This document shows, piece after piece, positions 26,004 through 34,271 of a stretch of 42,244 nucleotides of DNA (positions are counted from its first letter, which is position 1; every line of letters starts with the position of its first letter). The notes beneath the pieces were generated by a model. That model was not told the DNA's origin and made no database searches. It was given only the letters and a program-made list of their open reading frames with translations. Source of the DNA: JAEYFP01 sp964566545 (GTDB lineage: Bacteria; Bacillota; Clostridia; Lachnospirales; Lachnospiraceae); contig CAZMIX010000018.1 in assembly GCA_964566545.1 (NCBI GenBank), forward strand, positions 1 to 42,244, written 5' to 3'. The translations under genes and the position numbers were made by a program.

Positions 26004-26112
26004 TCAATATATTAATGTGCAAAGAACAAACGTGTGCTTCATGCACTCTCGCAGTCAAATATTCTGGTAGCACAGCTTTTGTTTCGCGCGCGCAGCTGCA
26101 CATATCATTTTA

Positions 26113-26146
26113 TTATATAGGAAATTTTCCCCGATTTCCTATATAA
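26113..26146. repeat. Intergenic palindrome with TAGGAAATT core (copy B)
   Basis: Perfect 13-bp inverted repeat (26113-26125 with 26134-26146), left arm TTATATAGGAAAT, loop of eight bases. It directly follows the tuf terminator, as copy A follows the calcium ATPase terminator. Confidence 0.7.
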
Positions 26147-26148
26147 CA

Positions 26149-26190
26149 AAAAACCGCAACCCCTCGATTTTCCAAAGGATTGCGGTTTTT
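26149..26190 (-). terminator. Intrinsic terminator of the str operon (after tuf)
   Basis: On the minus strand AAAAACCGCAA (26190-26180) pairs with TTGCGGTTTTT (26159-26149), 11 bp with further inner C-G pairs, and ends in a T-run. It lies about 30 bases after the tuf stop. Confidence 0.88.
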
Positions 26191-26219
26191 ATTTAACTCA
26201 TATCAGTCCTGAGTATTAA

Positions 26220-27407
26220 TTACTCCATGATCGTAGCAACACGGCCTGAACCAACTGTACGTCCGCCTTCACGAATAGCAAAGGTAAGACCCTGCTCGCA
26301 GGCTATCGGATGAATCAGTTCGATCGTCATTTCTACGTTGTCGCCAGGCATGCACATTTCTGTACCTGCAGGTAATTCGCAAACGCCTGTTACGTCAGTT
26401 GTTCTAAAATAGAACTGCGGTCTGTAGTTGTTGAAGAAAGGTGTATGACGTCCGCCTTCATCCTTCGTCAAAACGTAAACCTGAGCCGTGAATTTCTTGT
26501 GGCACTTAACGGAGCCGGGCTTTGCAAGAACCTGTCCTCTTTCGATATCGGTTCTCTGAATACCACGAAGAAGAACACCAACGTTATCACCGGCCTGAGC
26601 CTCGTCAAGAAGCTTACGGAACATCTCAATACCTGTAACAACAGACTTCTGAGTCTCTTCCTTAATACCAATGATTTCAATTTCTTCTGAAAGGCGAAGA
26701 ACGCCACGCTCTACTCTACCTGTAGCAACCGTACCACGGCCTGTGATCGTAAATACGTCCTCGACAGGCATTAAGAACGGCTTATCTGTAGCGCGTTCCG
26801 GATCCGGAATATAACCGTCAACCGTATCCATCAATTCCATAACCTTGTCGCCCCACTCACTTGAAGGATCTTCAAGAGCCTTCAATGCGGAACCCTTAAC
26901 GATCGGGCAGTCTGTGAAGTCATATTCCTCAAGCTGCTCCGTAACTTCCATCTCTACTAACTCGATCAACTCCTGATCGTCTACCATATCGCACTTGTTT
27001 AAGAAAACAACGATATTAGGTACGCCAACCTGACGGGAAAGAAGGATATGCTCCTTTGTCTGAGCCATAACACCGTCCGTTGCAGCAACAACGAGGATTG
27101 CTCCGTCCATCTGTGCAGCACCTGTGATCATGTTCTTTACATAGTCAGCATGTCCCGGGCAGTCAACGTGTGCGTAATGTCTCTTCTCTGTCTCGTACTC
27201 TACGTGAGAAGTGGAAATGGTAATACCTCTTTCCTTCTCTTCCGGAGCCTTATCGATATGATCGAAATCTGTAGCAGTGTTACCTGCAACTCTTGCTGCA
27301 AGAACCTTTGTGATCGCTGCCGTCAGTGTCGTCTTACCATGGTCAACGTGACCAATGGTACCAATATTACAATGGGGTTTTTTTCTTTCAAACTTAGCTT
27401 TAGCCAT
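26220..27407 (-). CDS. tuf: Elongation factor Tu
   Basis: A GTPase of 395 residues that delivers aminoacyl-tRNA to the ribosome. Canonical G motifs are present: GHVDHGKTT (19-27), the switch RGITI, DCPGHADYVKNMITGAAQMD and NKCD. Domains 2 and 3 are complete, ending VGSGRVATIME. Length is standard. GGAGG stands nine bases before the ATG. It is the last gene of the rpsL-rpsG-fusA-tuf cluster, with a 124-base gap after fusA that contains a near-consensus promoter of its own. Confidence 0.98.
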   Translation of the reverse strand: MAKAKFERKKPHCNIGTIGHVDHGKTTLTAAITKVLAARVAGNTATDFDHIDKAPEEKERGITISTSHVEYETEKRHYAHVDCPGHADYVKNMITGAAQMDGAILVVAATDGVMAQTKEHILLSRQVGVPNIVVFLNKCDMVDDQELIELVEMEVTEQLEEYDFTDCPIVKGSALKALEDPSSEWGDKVMELMDTVDGYIPDPERATDKPFLMPVEDVFTITGRGTVATGRVERGVLRLSEEIEIIGIKEETQKSVVTGIEMFRKLLDEAQAGDNVGVLLRGIQRTDIERGQVLAKPGSVKCHKKFTAQVYVLTKDEGGRHTPFFNNYRPQFYFRTTDVTGVCELPAGTEMCMPGDNVEMTIELIHPIACEQGLTFAIREGGRTVGSGRVATIME

Positions 27408-27478
27408 TTCTAAAGTCCTCCTTTTATTTAGGGTTTCCTATTATTTTTTTTTTGAGCAAAATCGCTCGGCTATTTATG

Positions 27479-27507
27479 ATTATATTTCATTACTAAAAAA
27501 TTTTCAA
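27479..27507 (-). promoter_or_regulatory. tuf promoter
   Basis: On the minus strand TTGAAA (27507-27502), 17-base spacer, TATAAT (27484-27479), in the gap between fusA and tuf. It would add tuf transcripts beyond those from the operon promoter, fitting the high EF-Tu demand. Confidence 0.75.
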
Positions 27508-27531
27508 GGAAAATTTTGTTTTCCAAGACAA

Positions 27532-29649
27532 TTATGCCTTCTTTACAGCCAGCACCTTTTCCTGAACTGATTTCGGCACCTGCTCGTACTTTTCAAAGAA
27601 CATGGAGTAGTTGCCGCGACCCTGCGTTTTGGAACGAAGATCCGTCGCATATCCAAACATCTCTGAAAGCGGTACATAGCCCTTTACTATCTTGCCATTT
27701 CCGACATCGTCCATACCCTCGATACGTCCACGGCGTGAGTTGATATCACCGATTACATCACCCATGTACTCCTCAGGCATTGTCACTTCAACCTTCATGA
27801 TCGGCTCAAGCAGCACCGGAGATGCTTTCTGCATCGCATCCTTAAAAGCAAGGGATCCTGCAATATGGAAAGCCATTTCCGAAGAGTCGACTTCATGGTA
27901 GGAACCGTCATATACGGTCGCATGTACGCCGACAACCGGGAAGCCGCCAAGAATACCGGCCTTTGTTGCCTCCTCGATACCTTCTCCTACTGCCGGTATA
28001 TATTCCTTTGGAATAGAACCGCCGACAACGGCAGAGTCAAACTTGAACAGCTCATCGCCGTTCGCATCCATAGGCTCGAATTTTACCTTACAATGTCCGT
28101 ACTGTCCACGACCGCCGGACTGCTTTGCGTACTTGCTGTCCACATCTACGCTCTTTGTAATCGCTTCTTTATAAGCAACCTGCGGAGCACCGACATTGGC
28201 CTCTACCTTAAACTCACGAAGAAGTCTGTCTACGATAATTTCCAGATGAAGCTCACCCATACCTGCGATGATCGTCTGACCGGTCTCCTTATCCGTATGT
28301 GCACGGAACGTCGGATCTTCTTCAGCAAGCTTTGCCAAAGATTCACCTAGCTTGCTCTGTCCGGCTTTCGTCTTTGGCTCGATCGCAAGCTCAATAACCG
28401 GCTCCGGGAATTCCATCGACTCTAAAATAACCGGATGCTGCTCATCACAGATCGTATCACCGGTCGTCGTCAGCTTAAAGCCGACCGCAGCCGCAATATC
28501 GCCTGAATAAACCTTGTCAAGCTCTGCTCTGTGGTTTGCATGCATCTGTAAAATACGTCCGACACGCTCCTTCTTGCTCTTCGTCGCATTGAGCACGTAA
28601 GAGCCGGAGTTCATCGTACCTGAATAAACTCTGAAAAATGCAAGCTTTCCAACAAACGGATCCGTCATGATCTTGAATGCAAGTGCGGAGAACGGCTCTT
28701 CATCTGAAGAATGTCTCTCTATTTCATTGCCTTCCAGATCTACACCCTTAATAGCCGGAATGTCCGTGGGCGCCGGCATGAAATCAATAATCGCATCAAG
28801 CAGCTTCTGTACGCCCTTGTTTCTGTAGGCCGTGCCGCAGCATACGGGAATCGCCGCGCATTCGCAGGTTCCCTTTCTGAGCGCCGCCTTCAACTCCTGA
28901 GCGGAAGGCTCCTCGCCCTCCAGATACTGCATCATCAAGTCGTCATCCAGTTCACAGATCTTCTCTACCATTTCCGTATGATAAAGCTCCGCATCATCCT
29001 TCATGTCGTCCGGAATTTCCGTAACGACGATGTCGTCGCCCTTATCATCGTTGTAGATATATGCTTCCATCTCAAATAAATCAATAATACCTTTAAAAGT
29101 GTCTTCCTTACCAATTGGCAATTGCAGACAAATTGCATTTTTACCTAATCTCGTCCTAATCTGCTCTACGGCACCGTAGAAATCAGCTCCTAAAATGTCC
29201 ATCTTGTTAATGAAGGCCATTCTCGGTACATTATAGGTATCAGCCTGCCGCCATACATTTTCCGACTGCGGCTCAACACCACCTTTTGCGCAGAACACGC
29301 CTACAGCTCCATCAAGTACACGAAGGGAACGCTCTACTTCCACTGTGAAGTCTACGTGACCCGGAGTATCGATAATGTTGATTCGATGCTCCAATGCACC
29401 CTCTTTTGCTTTTGCATGATCCCGGGGCGTCCAGTGGCAGGTCGTTGCGGCTGATGTGATGGTAATTCCTCTTTCCTGCTCCTGCTCCATCCAGTCCATG
29501 GTAGCAGTGCCTTCATGAGTATCACCAATTTTGTAGTTGACACCAGTGTAATAGAGGATACGCTCGGTCAATGTCGTCTTACCGGCATCGATATGAGCCA
29601 TGATACCAATATTTCTGGTTCTCTCCAATGGATATTCTCTTCCAGCCAA
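27532..29649 (-). CDS. fusA: Elongation factor G
   Basis: The translocation GTPase, 705 residues, full length. G motifs: AHIDAGKTTLTERIL (about 18-32), RGITITSAATT, DTPGHVDFTVEVERSL and INKMD. Domains II to V follow, with GRGQYGHCKV in domain IV. The start codon is TTG at 29649, with GGAGG eight bases upstream; no better ATG is nearby. It follows rpsG by 16 bases in the str operon. Confidence 0.98.
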   Translation of the reverse strand: MAGREYPLERTRNIGIMAHIDAGKTTLTERILYYTGVNYKIGDTHEGTATMDWMEQEQERGITITSAATTCHWTPRDHAKAKEGALEHRINIIDTPGHVDFTVEVERSLRVLDGAVGVFCAKGGVEPQSENVWRQADTYNVPRMAFINKMDILGADFYGAVEQIRTRLGKNAICLQLPIGKEDTFKGIIDLFEMEAYIYNDDKGDDIVVTEIPDDMKDDAELYHTEMVEKICELDDDLMMQYLEGEEPSAQELKAALRKGTCECAAIPVCCGTAYRNKGVQKLLDAIIDFMPAPTDIPAIKGVDLEGNEIERHSSDEEPFSALAFKIMTDPFVGKLAFFRVYSGTMNSGSYVLNATKSKKERVGRILQMHANHRAELDKVYSGDIAAAVGFKLTTTGDTICDEQHPVILESMEFPEPVIELAIEPKTKAGQSKLGESLAKLAEEDPTFRAHTDKETGQTIIAGMGELHLEIIVDRLLREFKVEANVGAPQVAYKEAITKSVDVDSKYAKQSGGRGQYGHCKVKFEPMDANGDELFKFDSAVVGGSIPKEYIPAVGEGIEEATKAGILGGFPVVGVHATVYDGSYHEVDSSEMAFHIAGSLAFKDAMQKASPVLLEPIMKVEVTMPEEYMGDVIGDINSRRGRIEGMDDVGNGKIVKGYVPLSEMFGYATDLRSKTQGRGNYSMFFEKYEQVPKSVQEKVLAVKKA

Positions 29650-29665
29650 AGTTTCTTCCTCCTAA

Positions 29666-30136
29666 TTAGAATCTGTAATGCGCAAAAGCTCTGTTTGCCT
29701 CTGCCATCTTGTGCATATCTTCTTTTCTCTTTACTGCGGCTCCTGTACTGTTTGCCGCATCCAGAATTTCATTCGCAAGGCGCTCTTCCATCGTTTTCTC
29801 GCCTCTCTTGCGGGAAAACATGGTCATCCAGCGAAGCGCTAATGCCTGACGTCTCTCCGGTCTTACCTCGATCGGAACCTGATAAGTTGCACCGCCGATA
29901 CGTCTCGCCTTTACCTCGAGTACAGGCATGATGTTGGCCATTGCTGTCTCAAATACTTCAAGAGCAGGCTTTTCTGCCTTCGCCTCTACTCTTTCAAATG
30001 CCCCATAAACAATTTTCTGCGCAACGCCTTTCTTGCCGTCTAACATAATGTTATTGACAAGCTTTGTTACGACCTTACTGTTGTAAATGGGATCCGCTAA
30101 TACATCTCTTTTTTGAATATGTCCTTTACGTGGCAC
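29666..30136 (-). CDS. rpsG: 30S ribosomal protein S7
   Basis: Primary 16S rRNA-binding protein of the small-subunit head. The start is GTG at 30136 (MPRKGHIQKRDVLADPIYNS), with AAGGAGG eight bases upstream, giving the canonical 156 residues; an ATG seven codons further upstream precedes the ribosome binding site and is not used. The conserved RRIGGATYQVPIEVRP and the C-terminal MAEANRAFAHYRF are present. It lies 189 bases after rpsL, a gap long enough for a regulatory leader, with a candidate promoter. Confidence 0.98.
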   Translation of the reverse strand: MPRKGHIQKRDVLADPIYNSKVVTKLVNNIMLDGKKGVAQKIVYGAFERVEAKAEKPALEVFETAMANIMPVLEVKARRIGGATYQVPIEVRPERRQALALRWMTMFSRKRGEKTMEERLANEILDAANSTGAAVKRKEDMHKMAEANRAFAHYRF

Positions 30137-30256
30137 GGTTCTTCCCTCCTTAATCAAAATAATTGCTGCGAAACCAACCGGTTCCGCAAGATTAATTCAC
30201 AGGTACTCACATGTATTCCGCTAATGTGTACGCGCTGTATTGTTTCTATTGCATTT

Positions 30257-30286
30257 ATTATAAACAATTTGTGAAACGAATTCCAA
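30257..30286 (-). promoter_or_regulatory. Candidate internal promoter before rpsG
   Basis: On the minus strand TTGGAA (30286-30281), 18-base spacer, TATAAT (30262-30257), in the unusually long rpsL-rpsG gap. Confidence 0.55.
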
Positions 30287-30325
30287 CACTCTACTTTAGT
30301 TTTGTTGTGGTACGATTGCCTTACC

Positions 30326-30742
30326 TTACTTCGCCTTAGGTCTCTTAGCGCCGTACTTAGAACGCGCCTGACGCCTGTTGGCAACACCTGCCGTATCCAG
30401 AGTTCCTCTGATGACATGGTATCTTGTACCAGGTAAGTCCTTGACTCTTCCGCCGCGAATCAGAACAACGCTATGCTCCTGCAAGTTGTGTCCTTCACCC
30501 GGAATGTAGCTTGTTACTTCGATTCCGTTAGAAAGACGAACTCTGGCGATTTTTCTGAGGGCTGAGTTAGGCTTTTTAGGGGTCGCTGTCTTAACAGCGG
30601 TACAAACACCTCTCTTCTGAGGAGAAGAGGTCTCGATAGACTTCTTGTGCAAAGAGTTAAAACCCTTGCCAAGAGCCGGAGCACCTGAATTATATACAGA
30701 TGTCTGTCTTCCCTTTCTAACTAACTGGTTAAATGTTGGCAT
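30326..30742 (-). CDS. rpsL: 30S ribosomal protein S12
   Basis: Decoding-centre protein of the small subunit, 138 residues from MPTFNQLVRKGR. The streptomycin-related loops TPKKPNSALRK and PGEGHNLQEHS are intact and show Lys at the positions linked to sensitivity. AGGAGG stands six bases before the ATG; the upstream in-frame extension of 23 codons contains the ribosome binding site and is not coding. It is first in the str operon and has its own consensus promoter. Confidence 0.98.
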   Translation of the reverse strand: MPTFNQLVRKGRQTSVYNSGAPALGKGFNSLHKKSIETSSPQKRGVCTAVKTATPKKPNSALRKIARVRLSNGIEVTSYIPGEGHNLQEHSVVLIRGGRVKDLPGTRYHVIRGTLDTAGVANRRQARSKYGAKRPKAK

Positions 30743-30819
30743 TCTTTTCACCTCCTGTGGTATAATTTTGCTAATTTGATACGCACAACAAAAAAACGCA
30801 TTTTTGTGCACGCTAGATA

Positions 30820-30848
30820 ATTATAGGGGTTTGCAATCCCAATGTCAA
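30820..30848 (-). promoter_or_regulatory. Promoter of the rpsL-rpsG-fusA-tuf operon
   Basis: On the minus strand consensus TTGACA (30848-30843), 17-base spacer, consensus TATAAT (30825-30820), about 80 bases before the rpsL start. Because rpoC lies 10 kb away behind a terminator, this must be the operon's main promoter. Confidence 0.88.
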
Positions 30849-30891
30849 GGGGTTTTTAGAACAAAAGTACTTTCCTATGAAGCAAACAAAA

Positions 30892-30920
30892 TCTGCCGGC
30901 AAACAAGTTTAGCCGGCAGA
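30892..30920 (-). terminator. Intrinsic terminator of the alanine-rich surface protein gene
   Basis: TCTGCCGGC and GCCGGCAGA pair (9 bp, GC-rich) on the minus strand, followed by TTTTGTTT. It isolates the surface protein gene from the rpsL promoter just downstream. Confidence 0.8.
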
Positions 30921-30939
30921 CCCTGTTTTTATTTTTTAT

Positions 30940-33460
30940 TTATTTCATGCTGTCAAATTTCTTGTTTTCCGTAACGGCCGCTTTCTTCTTTCTGGACTCA
31001 TAATATTTGTAGCCTGCGATAGCCGCAATGATAATGAGCAAAGCGAGAAGCCACCATAAGAATGCAGGAATTACGGAGGATGGTGCTGCTGCCAGCGGAG
31101 TTTCCTCATCGGTAAGCGTTGCAGCTTTTTTGACCGGTGCTTCTTCCTCTTGCGTAACCTCCGACTCATCTGTCGAAGGAGCCTTTTCTTCGTTCTGCGC
31201 TTCCGGTTCGCTTGTCGGCTCTGTTTTTGCCGTCGTGCGGGCTGCCATTCTCACTGCAGGTGCCGGAGCGATCGCTCCAAGTACGCCCGTAGCCGCTCCT
31301 GCCGTAACTATAGTTGCTCCTGAAGCTATGGCGCCTGTCGTTCCCGAGCTTGTCGTTCCGGAATCCGTCGTACCACCGCTGTCCTGAGTTGCGCTCTTGA
31401 CCTTCTTAGCTTCCGCTGCTGCATCATCGGCCGCTTTTCTGGCCTTCTTTGCATCTTCGTCCGCAGCCGCAGCCTTATCCTTTGCTTCTTCATATTCTGC
31501 TTTGGCCGCATCCTTTGTGCCCTGTGCGTCAGCCAGCTTTGCCTGGAGTGCATCCAAATTCAGCTCCCCGCCATTCACCGATATACCTTGCAGAGCTTGC
31601 CTTGCAGCCTCAAGTGCCGCGAGCGCCTTTTCGTATTTCTCTAATGCCGCCTTTTCCGCGTCAGCCGCTGCCTTTGCTGCCGCTGCCGCGTCGGCTGCCT
31701 TCGCNNNNNNNNNNNNNNNNNNNNNNNNNNNNNNNNNNNNNNNNNNNNNNNNNNNNNNNNNNNNNNNNNNNNNNNNNNNNNNNNNNNNNNNNNNNNNNNN
31801 NNNNATACTGAGCCTGATCCTCGACATCGACCTCATAAGTAAAGGTGCTGTCTGGCGTAAACACATAATCGCTTACTTTCTTTAATGTCGCGTTGGCATT
31901 ATCCAAAGCCTGCTGTGCGCCCGCACTCTGATTAGATGCATTGGTTTTTGTCGTATTGGCGTTGCCGATTACCGAATTCAACCTTGTTTTTTCATTATTG
32001 GCGCTTTTGATTGCCGCCTCAGATGTCGCAATGGCATTATTATTATTTGTAACCAACTTATCCTGCTCAGCTTTATATGCCACCGCATTGTTATACGCTT
32101 CCACATACGCTTTTGCAGCGGCAATGTCGGATGCTGTCAGTTTTCTGAAAAGATTAGCCGGATCTGTGTTTCCCGCACTTTTACCTGCAACCTTTTTATA
32201 ATAATCCAAATTATTTCCAAATGTTCCTATCTTAATAACATTCGCATCCTTCAAAACATTTTTCGCGTTGTCATATTCGCTTGAATTCTGAATATTCGAA
32301 TTTGCCTGATTCAGTGCGTTAACCTTATCCTGCTCGGCGCTAATGGCACTGTTCTGCTTGCCAATCTCTGCATTTGCATCGGCAATTATCTGATCCTGTG
32401 CTTTCTTCACAGCTTCTTCATCTGCTTTTGCATTTTCGAGATCAGTTGTTGCCTGATCTATTGCATCCTCCAGGGTCTGGTAACTGGAACCGGCATCGCC
32501 TGTGGCAAGCCTTGCCAGCAGATCCTTGCTGATAACTGCCTGTGCAGCCGCGATATCTGCCGCAGCCTTCGCTGTCACCGCACTATCCTCCGCCGTAGCT
32601 TTATCAAGCATAGCGCCGTCATAAACATCATTTGCGTCATCCAGCGTTTGCTGCGCCGCATCCAAAGCAGCCCGAGCCTCATCCAATGCCGCCCGTGCCC
32701 TGTCCTTTTCAGCCTGAATTGCGCTTTCTGCCGCTGCAACCGCATCGTCATAAGCCTTCTGTGCGGCGTCTAAAATATCCTGTGCCGCATCTTTTGCGTC
32801 CTCTGCTTTCTTCGCTTCTGCTGCTGCCGTTGCTGCCGCTGCTTCCGCATCGTCTGCCGCTGCTGACGCATCACTTGCAAGCTTGTTCATCCCAGCCTGG
32901 TCCGTCGTGCCTCCTGCAACCGCATCCGCCACTGCTTTCTTCGCATCCTCCGCGCGCTTTGCAGCGTCCGCTGCATCCGCCGCCGCATTTGCAGCCGCAT
33001 CATTGGCGCCTGCCGCTGCATCCGCCTGGTCTTTTATATCGTTAGTAGCCTGAACTGCAATATCGTTCACCTGCTCTTCAGTCTCGTGGATCGTCTCATC
33101 AATATTGTCATTCGCATCACTTACCGTGCTGCCCGCCGCATCTACCGCAGCCTGTGGTACATTCGTCACCGTGGTGCCGCCGCTTGCGTCCGGCTCTTCC
33201 TTATAGACCTTCTCGGCCTCCGAAGCCTGTGTATTGGCTGCGTCTGCCGCTGCTTTTGCCGCATCTGCCGCCGCTGCTGCTTCTGCCGCTGCCGCTGTTG
33301 CCGCCGCTGCTGCGGTTTCTGCTTCTGCCGCCTGTTCGATCGCCTCATCTGTCCTGGGTGTATAATAGTCCTCGATATCTGCCGCTCCGAATGCCGTCGT
33401 AGTCATTCCGAGAATGAGTACAAAGCAAAGTAATAAGGAAATCGTGCGTTTCATTTTCAT
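30940..33460 (-). CDS. Alanine-rich coiled-coil surface protein, membrane-anchored (interrupted by gap)
   Basis: A large secreted protein of at least about 800 residues. The signal peptide (about 1-25, ending TTAFGA) precedes long Ala/Asp/Glu/Lys heptad-like stretches typical of coiled coils. A more ordered Asn/Tyr/Lys segment (about 395-540) interrupts them. Past the gap come more Ala-rich repeats, a Gly/Ser/Thr-rich linker, an acidic segment with TDEETPLA, a transmembrane helix (PAFLWWLLALLIIIAAIAGY) and a basic tail. No LPXTG motif is seen, so anchoring is by the helix. A 100-N gap shifts the apparent frame by one base; since gap size is arbitrary, one continuous gene is the simplest reading. 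A near-consensus promoter and GGAGG precede the ATG. It probably forms a stalk or adhesin. Confidence 0.85.
31705..31804. other. Assembly gap (100 N) within the alanine-rich gene
   Basis: Exactly 100 N, a conventional placeholder, in repeat-rich GCT/GCC-alanine coding sequence. The true length is unknown and the repeats probably defeated assembly. Confidence 0.95.
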
Positions 33461-33516
33461 AATGCCCCTCCTTTAATGGGTAAACAAGCTCTCTTTTCGT
33501 ATGATTGTTATTCGTT

Positions 33517-33545
33517 ATTCTATCACATTGTGACATCGGTTTCAA
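33517..33545 (-). promoter_or_regulatory. Promoter of the alanine-rich surface protein gene
   Basis: On the minus strand TTGAAA (33545-33540), 17-base spacer, TAGAAT (33522-33517). The spacer holds a small dyad TCACA-A-TGTGA, a possible operator. Confidence 0.7.
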
Positions 33546-33582
33546 GATTTTCTTCCATGAATCCCTAAATAAATTACTAAAA

Positions 33583-34044
33583 TTATGTTTTTACGAACCT
33601 GCCGGCAATCCGGTTCTCAATTTCCCGCTCGGCCCGTGCAGCTTTGAATGGATGAAAAAAGGTGATCTCTCCGCGCGCCTTTTTTGCCTCATCTGCGGGC
33701 AGATTTAAGGAAAGTGCCAAAATGCGCTTTCTGCATGACAGATACCACAAGCCGTATCCGCTCGACAGCAGAACGGTCAAAGACAGGAAAACTACCCCGA
33801 CTACGATGCGGTCATAACTTTTTTCTGCAAAAGGAGCGAGCGGAACCGGTTCCTCCTGTATGACCACCAGATCATAATCCTCCAAAGCATCTCCCTGCGC
33901 CTCGCTTTTTACCACCGCTCCTTTTTCAGCCTCGGCCGCGAGCACGCTCTGATGGCTGAGTCCTGCCGGAATGGCAATAAACACCGCGGCAGCCAATCCT
34001 ATCATTCCCTTCACCAATCTGTCCTTCTTCATCATTTCCTCCAT
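33583..34044 (-). CDS. Small secreted/membrane protein with signal peptide and one transmembrane helix
   Basis: About 153 residues: a signal peptide (KKDRLVKGMIGLAAAVFIAI... ending VLAAEA), a short external acidic segment with VIQEEPVPLAPF, a transmembrane helix (IVVGVVFLSLTVLLSSGYGL) and a cytoplasmic basic tail of about 55 residues. The start is uncertain: ATG at 34044 has AGAGG six bases upstream, while ATGs at 34035 and 34032 sit close behind a GGAGG. The family is not recognised. It lies upstream of the alanine-rich gene in the same direction and shares with it a proline-leucine-alanine motif before the helix. Its start region is divergent from the filament operon. Confidence 0.75.
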   Translation of the reverse strand: MEEMMKKDRLVKGMIGLAAAVFIAIPAGLSHQSVLAAEAEKGAVVKSEAQGDALEDYDLVVIQEEPVPLAPFAEKSYDRIVVGVVFLSLTVLLSSGYGLWYLSCRKRILALSLNLPADEAKKARGEITFFHPFKAARAEREIENRIAGRFVKT

Positions 34045-34083
34045 CTTGAACCTCTTTGCGCGGCAGTCCCGTGTGGGAAACAA

Positions 34084-34271
34084 CCGCTGCCATTATTACC
34101 CGGTAAATTACCCGATCATAAATAAAGACTGTTTAAAAAGGAAAACGGCTCATTTATTTTTGTTTTCTTTTGTCACAATTTAGATTATAATAATCATAGT
34201 TACTTATAATAGAGTCATAATATGGATTATTTTCTTAATTTACATGATTGAGGACGTGGGAGGATTTTATC
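34084..34271. promoter_or_regulatory. Divergent, very AT-rich promoter region of the filament operon
   Basis: On the plus strand TATAAT hexamers stand at 34186-34191 and 34205-34210, with a CATAAT at 34216-34221, none with a good -35 at 17 bases. TGTCACAAT (34171-34179) lies just upstream of the first. The region also feeds the divergent small membrane protein gene. Confidence 0.45.

Noticed and set aside
31040..31140. Sortase LPXTG signal in the alanine-rich protein
   Set aside because: No LPXTG-like motif precedes the helix; the tail after the helix is longer than in sortase substrates.
31661..31866. A true frameshift in the alanine-rich gene
   Set aside because: The change of frame coincides with a 100-N placeholder of unknown real length, so it needs no frameshift.
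33086..33433. Open plus-strand frames opposite the alanine-rich gene (Cys-, Leu- or Pro-rich)
   Set aside because: They are mirror images of the GCN-rich alanine codons and have no start signals.
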